From Streptomyces paludis (lineage in GTDB: Bacteria; Actinomycetota; Actinomycetes; Streptomycetales; Streptomycetaceae): a DNA stretch of 64,000 bases. Each line of letters begins with the position of its first letter. The stretch's first letter is position 1. Location of the stretch: the NCBI RefSeq assembly GCF_003344965.1, contig NZ_CP031194.1:6634001-6698000 (forward strand), written 5' to 3'. Shown here piece by piece: positions 50,096-57,481 of the stretch. The notes under the pieces were generated by a model. That model had not been told where the DNA came from. It did no database searches and was given only the letters and a program-made list of their open reading frames with translations. Made by a program: the position numbers and the translations under genes.

Positions 50096-50189
50096 CAGGC
50101 GCCGCGCGGAGCGCGAGAATGAAGCAGCACAGGAGCGGCGCCCGGAGGTCCGCAGGGATGTCTGGAACCGCTGGTTCAAGGAGAGGTGA
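50055..50189 (+). CDS. Tiny Arg/Glu-rich protein, unknown
   Basis: 44 codons from ATG 50055 with a very good ribosome site (GGAGAGGGAG). Highly charged helix (RRRAERENEAAQERRPEVRRD) ending WNRWFKER. Its stop lies 3 bp before the next ATG. Confidence 0.55.
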   Translation: MPQQRVQRPVRAPDRRRAERENEAAQERRPEVRRDVWNRWFKER

Positions 50190-50192
50190 ACC

Positions 50193-50642
50193 ATGGAGAT
50201 CACACCAGAGGTTATTGCCCGACTCGGCAAGATCAGCAAGTCGGTCACGTATGGATACGTGAGCGTGCAGATCGAGTTCCATGACACGTATGCGTGGGAT
50301 GACCCCCGCGTGCCGTGGTACCTGATCGGCAGGGGTGGCAACTACCCGCAGCAGTTCACCGGCGCGCCGGTCCGGGACAAAGACGTGCCATGTAACTACA
50401 AAAACTCCAGCGGCCACGCCGCTATCTACTTGCTGGGCGCCGTGAGCGCTGGTCGCCAGGAGCGCCTTACCGTCGAGGACCGCGAGTTCCTCGCGGACAT
50501 TCGGTCGGCGGTCGAGCCAGCAACGGGGGACGCGGAGCTTTGGCGGAAGCTCGGCGTCCAGCTCGGTATCGGCCCCGTGAGGGGGGTCGAAGCGGGCCAC
50601 CTTGCCGACCTGTCTCCCGGGGCTTCCTGTCGTACGCATTGA
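50193..50642 (+). CDS. Phage protein, unknown
   Basis: 149 residues from ATG 50193 with AAGGAGAGG upstream. Begins with a short helix, then a beta region (VTYGYVSVQIEFHDTYAWDD). No motif known. Its stop coincides with the -35 region of the promoter for the CRISPR-like repeat unit. Confidence 0.6.
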   Translation: MEITPEVIARLGKISKSVTYGYVSVQIEFHDTYAWDDPRVPWYLIGRGGNYPQQFTGAPVRDKDVPCNYKNSSGHAAIYLLGAVSAGRQERLTVEDREFLADIRSAVEPATGDAELWRKLGVQLGIGPVRGVEAGHLADLSPGASCRTH

Positions 50643-50643
50643 G

Positions 50644-50673
50644 CTGACAGGACCACCACGGGCGTGCCATAGT
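50644..50673 (+). promoter_or_regulatory. Sigma-70-type promoter of the CRISPR-like unit
   Basis: CTGACA and CATAGT are separated by 18 bp, immediately after the stop of the upstream gene. The predicted start near 50680 lies about 30 bases before the first repeat. Confidence 0.5.
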
Positions 50674-50708
50674 AGGCACAGCCGGGGGCAGCCAGCACCG
50701 GTACCCCG

Positions 50709-50977
50709 TTACTCCCCGCCTTCGCGGGGTTGGACCGTAGAGCTGTTGCAGGTTCACATGCTCCCCGCGTCCGTGGGGACGCAGTACGTCCCGCGTCAGC
50801 GGGAATGGCCCGTTCAGTGAGGGCGCGCAGCTTGTATGCACACCCCGCAGCTGCGGGGATGGCCCGTTGGACGGGGACGCTTTCCTGTTATGCGCACCCC
50901 GCGTACGCGGGGATGGCCCGTCGATAGCCTCCGCGGCTCTTCTGGGTGCTCTTCCCCGCGCGAGCGGGGACGGCCCG
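50709..50977 (+). CRISPR. Six type I-E-like CRISPR repeats without cas genes (irregular mini-array)
   Basis: Six units share the type I-E architecture CCCCGC-NNNN-GCGGGG-ATNNNCCG. The 16-nt hairpins start at 50714, 50763, 50789, 50843, 50897 and 50954. Units 3-6 end in ATGGCCCG or ACGGCCCG; units 1 and 2 have diverged ends (TTGGACCG, ACGCAGTA). Taking 29-nt repeats, gaps are 20, none, 25, 25 and 28 nt, shorter and less even than the usual 32. Conceptual frames show the GPSPRTRG/PRVRGDGP peptides that type I-E arrays always give. The unit has its own promoter and terminator. No cas genes are in the window. It may be a decayed array, a phage anti-CRISPR RNA or a guide array for the host system. 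Confidence 0.6.
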
Positions 50978-50993
50978 ACATTCGGGCCAAAGC

Positions 50994-51024
50994 AAAAGGC
51001 CCCCGCCTCTTTCGGGGGCCTTTT
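50994..51024 (+). terminator. Terminator of the CRISPR-like unit
   Basis: AAAAGGCCCCCG and CGGGGGCCTTTT form a perfect 12-bp stem with a 7-nt loop and T-run. A smaller stem GGCCCG/CGGGCC (50972-50988) stands just before it, at the end of the last repeat. Confidence 0.9.
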
Positions 51025-51065
51025 GTGCTGGGCGCTCACGCCCAGCCGATCGGGAAGGTGATCCC

Positions 51066-51656
51066 ATGACGACTATTCAGGTCATCAAGTGCACGTGGGC
51101 GCTTGAGCTGTGCCGACGCTACGAGGGGCGCGGCGAGACCCAGACCGCGTACATCGAGCTGGACTTGAGCGAGGGAACCTTGCTCGCTGACTATGACTCT
51201 CAGATCGACGGCTCCGCGCCGAGTGCCGTACGTACCGGTTTCGAGCGCCGGTACAGGATTCCGGTCCTGACCGCCGTCGCTGTCAATCGGCTGCTTGCCA
51301 AGCTGGCGCCGCTGGCGGACCGCATTCTTGCGGACTGGGAGAAGAGCTGGAACGGCGAAACCCATGTGGCTGTCCTCGGGGCCGACGCGAAGTCGGCGGA
51401 GAAGGGGATGGACGTCGTCCTGGAGGCCGGCTTCGACGCGCCCGACATCGTCGGAGAGTGGGACGCCGACGACGTCACCAACGGGTCGGAGGCCGACGAG
51501 TACGACATCGTCGCCGGCACGACCGATGAGCGGCTGACCGAGATCGCAGCCGAGATCACCGAGGGCATGATCGGCTCCAGCGACCACACGGTGGGCGTCA
51601 TTCACGAGCTGGACGCGTACCTCCGCCGCGTCCGCGCGGAGGCCGACGCCGAGTAG
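51066..51656 (+). CDS. Acidic phage protein, unknown
   Basis: 196 residues from ATG 51066. Starts with a beta-rich half (VIKCTWALELCRRYEG, AYIELDLSEG). From about residue 105 on it is strongly acidic (GEWDADDVTNGSEADEYDIV). No known motif. Acidic proteins in this position of phage genomes are often inhibitors of host nucleic-acid-binding defence proteins, but that is only a possibility here. Confidence 0.65.
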   Translation: MTTIQVIKCTWALELCRRYEGRGETQTAYIELDLSEGTLLADYDSQIDGSAPSAVRTGFERRYRIPVLTAVAVNRLLAKLAPLADRILADWEKSWNGETHVAVLGADAKSAEKGMDVVLEAGFDAPDIVGEWDADDVTNGSEADEYDIVAGTTDERLTEIAAEITEGMIGSSDHTVGVIHELDAYLRRVRAEADAE

Positions 51657-51664
51657 CGGCACGC

Positions 51665-51892
51665 ATGCGGCAGCCCCCGGGACACACTCCCAGGGGCTGC
51701 CTCTGTGCACCCGCACCGCGCTGCGGTGCTGCCATCTACGGGGATGCCGCAGGCGGTACGGGCGATTGGGGGCTCGCTCAGCGAGCCGTTCGGAACGCGG
51801 CCCACGTGCGCTGGCCGTCCGGGCACCTCGTGCCGACGGGGCCCCTGATGCACCGCGCGCAGGTCTGCACGTGCCGTATGTACGCGCTGTAA
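51665..51892 (+). CDS. Possible small Cys-containing protein (weak)
   Basis: 75 codons whose 5' part overlaps the terminator. The end (HVRWPSGHLVPTGPLMHRAQVCTCRMYAL) looks protein-like, but no ribosome site is seen and the start is uncertain. Confidence 0.25.
   Translation: MRQPPGHTPRGCLCAPAPRCGAAIYGDAAGGTGDWGLAQRAVRNAAHVRWPSGHLVPTGPLMHRAQVCTCRMYAL
51669..51701 (+). terminator. Hairpin terminator after the acidic protein gene
   Basis: GGCAGCCCC and GGGGCTGCC form a 9-bp stem with a 15-base loop, 13 bp after the stop codon. Confidence 0.75.
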
Positions 51893-51947
51893 GCGGTGAG
51901 CGTCCGCCCCCGCTCTATGGCGGTGGCGCGGCCTATGACCGGGCCGA

Positions 51948-52448
51948 TCACGCGTTGTCCCCGAGCTTTCCGGCGCCCGCGCGCAGCAGCGCGGCCACGT
52001 CCCCCGGATCACAGAGCTGACCAGGCGCGACGACGGGCGACGCCCAGTGGACGTCGCTGGTGCCGCGATTCGACGGATGCGGCACCTTGAGCCACCCGCC
52101 GACGCCGAGCATCGTGCCGTACGGCTCGCCCCAGCGAGCGCAGGTCCCTACAGGCACCAGCGCGTGATACCAGGGCCCGGGGTGCGCTACCACGGGCCCG
52201 CCAATCATGACGGGCATGGCATCCACGACGTCCGTCACGCCCGTCACGCCCAGCGCGGCGTGCACGAGGTTCGGGTGCATCTTCACCGCGTCGAACCGGA
52301 CTCCCACGCGCAGCACCGCAGGGCGCCCGCGCTGCCAGTCCTCGTACGCGAAGTCGGGCTCCGTGATGGAGCTGGCGAGCCAGCGCGCGATGCGGATATC
52401 CGCCTCCATGCGCCGCCGCCTGAGCATGACATTCCGGGTATCACTCAT
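51948..52448 (-). CDS. Conserved Streptomyces mobile-element protein, unknown
   Basis: 166 residues from ATG 52448 with GGGGAG upstream. Mixed alpha/beta, with ADIRIARWLASSI and RPAVLRVGVRFDAVKM, a type often found next to GntR regulators in Streptomyces integrating elements. Divergent from the GntR gene, sharing the 107-bp control region, so it is probably under that repressor. Function unknown. Confidence 0.6.
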   Translation of the reverse strand: MSDTRNVMLRRRRMEADIRIARWLASSITEPDFAYEDWQRGRPAVLRVGVRFDAVKMHPNLVHAALGVTGVTDVVDAMPVMIGGPVVAHPGPWYHALVPVGTCARWGEPYGTMLGVGGWLKVPHPSNRGTSDVHWASPVVAPGQLCDPGDVAALLRAGAGKLGDNA

Positions 52449-52502
52449 AGGTACTCCCCGCTTACCGTGGGTCGGTGAGATAGTTCGAGAGTAGGGAGTG
52501 AG

Positions 52503-52533
52503 CTAGTCCAATACAAGTCTTGTGATGGGCTAG
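52503..52533. promoter_or_regulatory. 31-bp nested dyad (candidate operator of the GntR protein)
   Basis: An outer pair CTAGTCCA/TGGGCTAG (one mismatch) surrounds an inner ACAAG-T-CTTGT, all centred on 52518, in the gap between the divergent genes. The size and HutC-like symmetry fit a GntR-family operator. It would block both promoters. Confidence 0.7.
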
Positions 52534-52555
52534 TTCAAGGTGCAATGCTCCTTGC

Positions 52556-53272
52556 ATGACCACGCCGAATGTCCGTATTGCCGAGCACTACCGGCAGCTC
52601 ATCCGCGACGGGGCCCTCAGTCCCGGCGATCAGCTTCCACCCGTACGGGTGATGTCCGAGGAGCACGGGGCAGCCACCGCCACCGTGCGCGCCGCGATGG
52701 GCTGGCTCCGCACGGAGGGCTGGATCGTCACCACGCAGCGCGGCAGCTTCGTGGCCGACAGGCCAGCCAACACGGCCACACCGGCCGACCGGCTGGAGCG
52801 CATTCGCCGGACCGGCAGCGTCCTGGGCAAGGGCGAGACCAAGCGGGTCCTGAGCGCCGGACCCGTCGTTCCGCCGCTGTACGTGGCGGAGGCGTTCGAC
52901 CAGGACCCGGGCGGCCAGCTCATCAGGCGGGAATACCTTGTCGGCACCGGCCAGACGCGCCTGATGCTGGAGGTGGACTGGCTCCCCGCAGCCTTCGCGG
53001 AGCTGGTCCCCGACGTGCTCAGCACGGCGCCCGGAGCGGGCAATGACCTGCTCCAGCAGATCGAGCGCGCCACCGGGCGCCGGGTGGCGCATGGCCGCGA
53101 TGCCATGCACAGCCGCACCGCCGACGCTCGCGAGGCGTCCCACCTCAACATCGCCACCGGCGATCCGATCCTCGCCGGGGCGCACGAGTGGAGCGACGCC
53201 GAGGGCGTGATCGTCTACGGCGAATGGTGCTTGCCCCAGCGCTTGACTATTGGGTACGAGTACAAGATCTGA
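52556..53272 (+). CDS. GntR/HutC-family repressor (candidate immunity repressor)
   Basis: 238 residues from ATG 52556. N-terminal winged HTH (YRQLIRDGALSPGDQLPPVRVMS and ATVRAAMGWLRTEGWI) and C-terminal UTRA-like ligand domain (about 85-235; LIRREYLVGTGQTRLMLEVDWLP). No Shine-Dalgarno precedes the ATG; TGCAA/TTGCA flank it, so the message may be leaderless, as for many phage repressors. Related proteins (Kor-type) silence Streptomyces integrating plasmids. It is the only classic repressor candidate in the prophage. Confidence 0.78.
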   Translation: MTTPNVRIAEHYRQLIRDGALSPGDQLPPVRVMSEEHGAATATVRAAMGWLRTEGWIVTTQRGSFVADRPANTATPADRLERIRRTGSVLGKGETKRVLSAGPVVPPLYVAEAFDQDPGGQLIRREYLVGTGQTRLMLEVDWLPAAFAELVPDVLSTAPGAGNDLLQQIERATGRRVAHGRDAMHSRTADAREASHLNIATGDPILAGAHEWSDAEGVIVYGEWCLPQRLTIGYEYKI

Positions 53273-53294
53273 GCGCGCAGCGCTCACAAAAGCT

Positions 53295-53324
53295 GAAGGC
53301 CCCGTCACCCCCGTCGGGGCCTTC
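53295..53324 (+). terminator. Terminator after the GntR gene
   Basis: GAAGGCCCCG and CGGGGCCTTC pair over 10 bp, followed by TTC. Confidence 0.85.
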
Positions 53325-53334
53325 TTCATGTTCG

Positions 53335-53441
53335 CGGCCGACGGGTCGCGGCTGGTGCACCGGGCGATATCCCGGTGTCGGATCGACTGCGGGTGCAGCC
53401 CTCCCGGTGGGAGGCGGCGGGTTCGAGCCCCGCTCGGTCTA
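53335..53441 (+). ncRNA. tRNA-like structured RNA between two terminators
   Basis: The 3' part is a perfect T-arm (GCGGG-TTCGAGC-CCCGC, 53417-53433) followed by TCGGTCT-A like an acceptor strand. A matching 5' acceptor could be GGATCGA at 53380 (all pairs or wobbles; 62 nt total) or GGCCGA at 53336 (longer, one mismatch). Between lie CACCGGG/CCCGGTG (53359-53378), CTGC/GCAG and CTCCC-GGT-GGGAG, the last like a class-II variable arm. No normal D-arm or anticodon loop with U33 is found, so it is not an ordinary tRNA. Confidence 0.4.
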
Positions 53442-53443
53442 CG

Positions 53444-53479
53444 AGCGGCCCTCGCTGCTCACTTTCAGCGAGGGCCGCT
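53444..53479 (+). terminator. Strong terminator hairpin
   Basis: AGCGGCCCTCGCTG and CAGCGAGGGCCGCT pair over 14 bp with an 8-base loop, then TT. It isolates the tRNA-like segment from the ParB-like gene. Confidence 0.85.
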
Positions 53480-53503
53480 TCCCCGTCCATGGAGAGGAGA
53501 CGC

Positions 53504-54382
53504 ATGGAGATCGTCAGGGACGAGCTGACCCCGGAGGGGTCCAGATTCCCGCTGCCGTCCACACCTCAGATCGTGACCGTGACGCCCGAGATGGCGTCCG
53601 ACTGGCTCTCGTACCGCAACCACCCGAAGAACCGTCCGATGTCGAAGGCGGTGTCCTTCAAGTACCAGAAGGACATGGAGGCCGACCGTTGGAGGTCGGG
53701 CACGCCCGAGGGGTACATCTTCGACACTGAGGGCTACATCATTAGTGGGCAGCACCGCATGAAGGCCCAGGCGAACAGCAACACCACGTTGGAAGTCTGG
53801 ATCTTTCCGGCCGAGCCCCGCGAGATCTTCGAGGTGGTGGACCAGGGGTACAAGCGCACGGCCGCGCACGTGCTCAACGTGCCGTACGCGGTGAACATCG
53901 CCGCCGCCGCGCGCCACCTGGCCGCGCTCGCGGACGGCGACCGCTGGGGTATGCCCCGCTTCTCGAAGATCACGACGCCGGAGGTCGTGGCGACCTTTCA
54001 CGCCTGGCCCGAGCTGACCTGGTACATCAAGGACATCCAGGGGGCCTCGCTGGAGGCCAGTATCCCGGTAGGCCCGCACGCGGCCGTCATCGCGCAGGCC
54101 GCGCGCAGCAGCGATGACCTGGCCCACGATCTGATCCAGACGTGGCTGGCCGGCGTCCGTACGGGCGAGGATCTGGGCGCGCGGGACCCGCGTCTCCACC
54201 TCCGGCGACGCTTCCACGGCGGGCTCCCGACCGGCAAGGGCAAGCGCGACCACGCGTACGCCCTGATCGTCAAAGCGTGGAACGCCTACGCCGCCGGCGA
54301 GGACATCACCATCCTCCGTCACATGTCCACAGAGCCGCTCCCCAAGGTCGCCGGCTTTGACTTCGAGAGGAAGAGCGCATGA
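53504..54382 (+). CDS. ParB/sulfiredoxin-like domain protein
   Basis: 292 residues from ATG 53504 with GAGAGGAGA upstream. An N-terminal domain shows GYIISGQHRMKAQ, the ParB-N motif (GxxxxGxHRxxA), near residue 80. The C-terminal 160 residues are helical with basic patches. ParB-N folds bind CTP or act as nucleases. In phages such proteins are linked to DNA maintenance or host takeover. No partner ParA is present, so plasmid-like partition is unlikely. Confidence 0.72.
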   Translation: MEIVRDELTPEGSRFPLPSTPQIVTVTPEMASDWLSYRNHPKNRPMSKAVSFKYQKDMEADRWRSGTPEGYIFDTEGYIISGQHRMKAQANSNTTLEVWIFPAEPREIFEVVDQGYKRTAAHVLNVPYAVNIAAAARHLAALADGDRWGMPRFSKITTPEVVATFHAWPELTWYIKDIQGASLEASIPVGPHAAVIAQAARSSDDLAHDLIQTWLAGVRTGEDLGARDPRLHLRRRFHGGLPTGKGKRDHAYALIVKAWNAYAAGEDITILRHMSTEPLPKVAGFDFERKSA

Positions 54383-54609
54383 GCGCGCCCACGCGCCAGC
54401 AGAAGCGTCTGGCGATGGCCAGGCTGGGCAGGCTGAACGACGCGGCCGAGCAGGCCGCGGACGACGTCCTGGTGGCCATCCATCAGGCCCTGGAGGCCGG
54501 CATCCTGCCCCAGGCCGCCATCGCGGCGGCCATCGGCGGCGTGAGCCCCAGCACCATCAGGGGCAAGGCCGCCAGGGGCGCGAAGATCCTGGAGGAGCGG
54601 AAGCAGTGA
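54379..54609 (+). CDS. Small HTH-like protein
   Basis: 76 residues overlapping the ParB-like stop by 4 bp. A helical sequence with LPQAAIAAAIGGVSPSTIRGKAA, resembling a sigma-factor-type or homeodomain-like HTH. Probably DNA-binding; target unknown. Confidence 0.6.
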   Translation: MSAPTRQQKRLAMARLGRLNDAAEQAADDVLVAIHQALEAGILPQAAIAAAIGGVSPSTIRGKAARGAKILEERKQ

Positions 54610-54722
54610 ACCTGCCCCCTCCCACCCCCCACGCTGCCCGCGTTCCGGCCACCGCCACCAGCGGTGGCCGGGGGCAGGGTTCCACTACGTCGGCCGCACC
54701 CGCGGGGGTGCATGGCCGGTGA
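54606..54722 (+). CDS. Very short Pro/Ala-rich ORF (weak)
   Basis: 38 codons from GTG 54606 overlapping the previous stop. Low-complexity (PPPTPHAARVPATATSGG). Coding is uncertain; it may be noise. Confidence 0.25.
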   Translation: MNLPPPTPHAARVPATATSGGRGQGSTTSAAPAGVHGR

Positions 54723-54782
54723 ACGGCTTACTGAGCGGTCCCCCGCATGGGCAGCGCAGGTATGGCAGTGGATAGGTTTCCG

Positions 54783-54799
54783 CCAAGACAGCGTCTTGG
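54783..54799. promoter_or_regulatory. 17-bp palindrome with three-base centre
   Basis: CCAAGAC-AGC-GTCTTGG in the 145-bp gap before the next HTH gene; operator or RNA hairpin. The gap shows no other gene. Confidence 0.55.
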
Positions 54800-54867
54800 G
54801 AGGGTGAAATGCCCGCTCTGAGACGACACTGTCCATGCTGCCATCGCCACCCACAAAGGGGACCCCC

Positions 54868-55170
54868 GTGCCACCCAAAAGGAAGATCGAATTGCCCGAT
54901 CACGTACGCACCGCACTGCTGGAGAACGTTGCCCTGACCCACCACGCCGCCACATCCGCCGATGAGCTGGACAAGATCCAGATCTATTTGGCCCTTGAGC
55001 AGGGCGCCACCACCCGAGAGGTCGCGGACCGGCTGGGAGTCTCCCAGCCCACCATCGTCACCTGGAGCCGAGCCGGGAAGGAGGCGCTGGCGCGCCGTGA
55101 GAAAGAGCGAGCTGACCGCAGTAGAGACGATCTTGACCGATCCGAAGAACTCCTCTCGAACGGGAGCTGA
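54868..55170 (+). CDS. HTH DNA-binding protein
   Basis: 100 residues from GTG 54868, with AAAGGGGA at ideal distance; the ATG 33 bp upstream has none. Contains an HTH (GATTREVADRLGVSQPTIVTWSRAG) followed by a charged helix (REKERADRSRDDLDRSEE). Overlaps the next gene by 74 bp in another frame. Probably a transcriptional regulator. Confidence 0.7.
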   Translation: MPPKRKIELPDHVRTALLENVALTHHAATSADELDKIQIYLALEQGATTREVADRLGVSQPTIVTWSRAGKEALARREKERADRSRDDLDRSEELLSNGS

Positions 55171-55741
55171 GGTAGCCGAGGCCGTCATCGAGGCGCTGGA
55201 CGCGGTCAGGTCCAGAACACACCGCCTCGCCGTGGTCGGCCAGATCAGATATGAGGCCCAGGGCGCCACCCACACGGTGGTCCTGGGCCCTTTCTCTGCC
55301 CGGGGCATCCTGGACTCCCCGGAGAAGTTCCAGCGCGCCACAGAGGCCGGCAGCGCCGCCCGTACCGCGGGTCAGGGCCTGGCCTGGGACGCGAAGACGG
55401 GCTTGGGCCGTGGGCGCTTCATGCTGGCCCCGGCCTTCGCGAGCGCCCGGGACGCGTACGACTTCTTCCGGGGCAACGAGCGCGGCGAGGAGATCAAGGC
55501 CCTCACCTCCAAGATGCTCATCGAGGGCGGCTGGCGCGAGGCCAGGGGGGCCGCCGAGTTGAAGGCGGACCTGGACGCGTGGGCCGCCGGCCGCTGGGCA
55601 CAGGAGGCCGGCGTGGGGCCGAACTGCAACTGCGGCCTGCCGGCCGGGGTCACCTGTCGCTTCTGCCGCGCCGAGTACGAGCGGCACTGTCCACGGCACG
55701 ACCGTACGGCGAAGCCGCACCGCTGCCGCCGCGCGGCGTAA
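55097..55741 (+). CDS. Phage protein with C-terminal zinc cluster, unknown
   Basis: 214 residues from GTG 55097 with GGAGGCG upstream. A central alpha/beta domain (HRLAVVGQIRYEAQGATHTVVLGPFSARG) is followed by helices and a C-terminal Cys/His cluster (CNCGLPAGVTCRFCRAEYERHC). Function unknown. Confidence 0.6.
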   Translation: MRKSELTAVETILTDPKNSSRTGAEVAEAVIEALDAVRSRTHRLAVVGQIRYEAQGATHTVVLGPFSARGILDSPEKFQRATEAGSAARTAGQGLAWDAKTGLGRGRFMLAPAFASARDAYDFFRGNERGEEIKALTSKMLIEGGWREARGAAELKADLDAWAAGRWAQEAGVGPNCNCGLPAGVTCRFCRAEYERHCPRHDRTAKPHRCRRAA

Positions 55742-55750
55742 GGAGGAGTC

Positions 55751-55876
55751 GTGGAGGACGATCAGCCGACGGAGTCGGAGTGCTGGCGGGGGTTCTGGGA
55801 CATCATCGGCGCCGAGGCGTACCGCCTCTGGCGTGAGGACCAGACCCCGCCAGCGGCGCATCAGGACGCAGCCTGA
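55751..55876 (+). CDS. Small acidic protein convergent with integrase
   Basis: 41 codons from GTG 55751 with AAGGAGGAG upstream. Acidic and Trp-rich (ECWRGFWDIIGAEAYRLW). Its 3' end overlaps the integrase stop by 16 bp. Possibly real because of the strong ribosome site. Confidence 0.5.
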   Translation: MEDDQPTESECWRGFWDIIGAEAYRLWREDQTPPAAHQDAA

Positions 55877-57438
55877 TCCATTTCCCATACAGGGATGATC
55901 TCGATCTTGTTGTACTGCTTGCCCGGGGTCTTCACGATGTTGATGCGGCCCACCACCTTCCCCAGCGCAGCCCGCTGCTTGGCGGGCTGCATGCGGGGCC
56001 AGAGGTCCGCCAGCGTGGCGAAATCCTCGGCGGAGGGGATCACGCCCTCGCCCGAGTCCAGGCGCAGCACTTCGAGCCGGGATTCGAGGTGGGATACCTC
56101 CGCGTCCAGCTCCTCCTTTTTGTTCCTGAAGTCCTCCTCGGAGACGAGCGCCTTCAGGTACAGATCGAGCAGCCGCGCACCCTCGGTGCGCTTTCCGGTC
56201 AACTCCCTCTCGACTGAAGGGATGTCGGACACAGCGCGCGCCCGGCGTGCGGCGCGCTTCATCGCCATCACACCCATATCCTGACCGCGACTGCGCTCTA
56301 GCAGCCAGGCCAAGATGGCGTCCTCCGCGCGGCGGAGCGTGACGGTCACGCCCTTGCACGCCTTCACGCTGATGTCCGGGCACCGGAAGATTTTAGTGTC
56401 TCCGCCGCCAGATCGGAGCACGGCGGACGCCACTAGGCGCCGGTCGCACAGGTTCCCGGCGGCGTTCTGGGCCTGGCAGCGCAGTAGTCCAGAGCAGGAG
56501 TACTTGGCCGACGTGGGCCAAGAGATGCCCTTGCTGGCCTCGCGGCGGCGCTTGTAGCGCTCCCAGGTGGCCATGTTGATGACCGGCTTATGCTTTCCCG
56601 CAGCCCAGTTGTCGTACGTGCTGGGCTTCTTGGACTGCCGGCCGTGCTTGGCCCGGTACTCGGGGCCGCGCCAGCGGATCAGGCCGGCTCCGAAGCCGGA
56701 GTCCATGACCACCTGCCACTGGGTGGCCTTCATGACCGTGCCGGACAGTGATCGGATGCCCCGCTCGGCCATGTCGGCCGCGATGCCGGCGACGGACTCA
56801 CCGTCGGTGAAGCGTTCGTACGCCTCGGCAAGGGCTGGCCCCCGGGCGGGGTCCACTACCAAGACACCCTTACAGGTGTCGCAGCTCAGGTACTCCTGCG
56901 GCGCGTCTTCTTTGCGGCGGCAGTCGGGGCAGCGCTGGTAACCGAAGCGGGCCTGGCCCGTGTGGGGCAGGCCCTTGCGGTGGCGGCGCTCGTGCGCCTC
57001 CTGCCACGTCGCGCCGATGATGCCCGACTGCAAGTCGGCGACCAAGAGCATGTTGTCCCGGCTGAAGCGGCCGTGGTACGTGGTTGTGTCGAAATCCTCG
57101 GTGACGGCGACGAGTCGGCCGCCGGCCTTCTCTAGCTCCCGAAGGTTCACCTGGGACTCGTAGTTGTTGCGCCCGAAGCGCGACCACTTCCAGACCAGGA
57201 CGACGTCCGCCTCTCCGGCGCGAACGCGCTCAATGACAGAGGCGATCTGCCGCTTGGCGGACTCTCTGCCGGTGAGGTTCAGGTCCTCAACGGGCTTGCC
57301 GATGATTGTGATGTTGTTCTTCGCCGCGTATTCGGAGCAGGAGAAGAGCTGTTGCTCCGGGCTCTGCATCTCCTCCTTCTCGGTGCTGACACGGATGTAC
57401 ACGATGGCGCGCAGAGTGCGCGCGTGGGTAGCTGACAT
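55861..57438 (-). CDS. int: Large serine integrase
   Basis: 525 residues from ATG 57438 (GGAGAGGG five bases upstream). Resolvase domain: catalytic Ser18 in YIRVSTEKEE, followed by conserved Arg residues (RFSRDN). A Cys cluster (CPDCRRKEDAPQEYLSCDTC) lies between the catalytic and recombinase domains. The recombinase domain follows, then a zinc ribbon (CSGLLRCQ...CDRRL) and a coiled coil (KEELDAEVSHLESRLEVL) like those controlling direction in phiC31-type enzymes. The gene reads away from attR. It would join attP and attB at TG, with an unknown directionality factor for excision. Confidence 0.95.
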   Translation of the reverse strand: MSATHARTLRAIVYIRVSTEKEEMQSPEQQLFSCSEYAAKNNITIIGKPVEDLNLTGRESAKRQIASVIERVRAGEADVVLVWKWSRFGRNNYESQVNLRELEKAGGRLVAVTEDFDTTTYHGRFSRDNMLLVADLQSGIIGATWQEAHERRHRKGLPHTGQARFGYQRCPDCRRKEDAPQEYLSCDTCKGVLVVDPARGPALAEAYERFTDGESVAGIAADMAERGIRSLSGTVMKATQWQVVMDSGFGAGLIRWRGPEYRAKHGRQSKKPSTYDNWAAGKHKPVINMATWERYKRRREASKGISWPTSAKYSCSGLLRCQAQNAAGNLCDRRLVASAVLRSGGGDTKIFRCPDISVKACKGVTVTLRRAEDAILAWLLERSRGQDMGVMAMKRAARRARAVSDIPSVERELTGKRTEGARLLDLYLKALVSEEDFRNKKEELDAEVSHLESRLEVLRLDSGEGVIPSAEDFATLADLWPRMQPAKQRAALGKVVGRINIVKTPGKQYNKIEIIPVWEMDQAAS

Positions 57439-57481
57439 GTGACCCTCTCCAAGGACGTGGAACACACCTTAGAGAATGTTG

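Noticed and set aside
50709..50977. Ordinary functional CRISPR array
   Set aside because: Repeats are unequal, gaps are shorter than 32 nt and one is missing, and no cas genes lie nearby, so a normal adaptive array is not claimed.
50730..51061. Short ORFs with PRVRGDGP or GPSPRTRG peptides on both strands
   Set aside because: These are the usual false proteins produced by translating type I-E CRISPR repeats.
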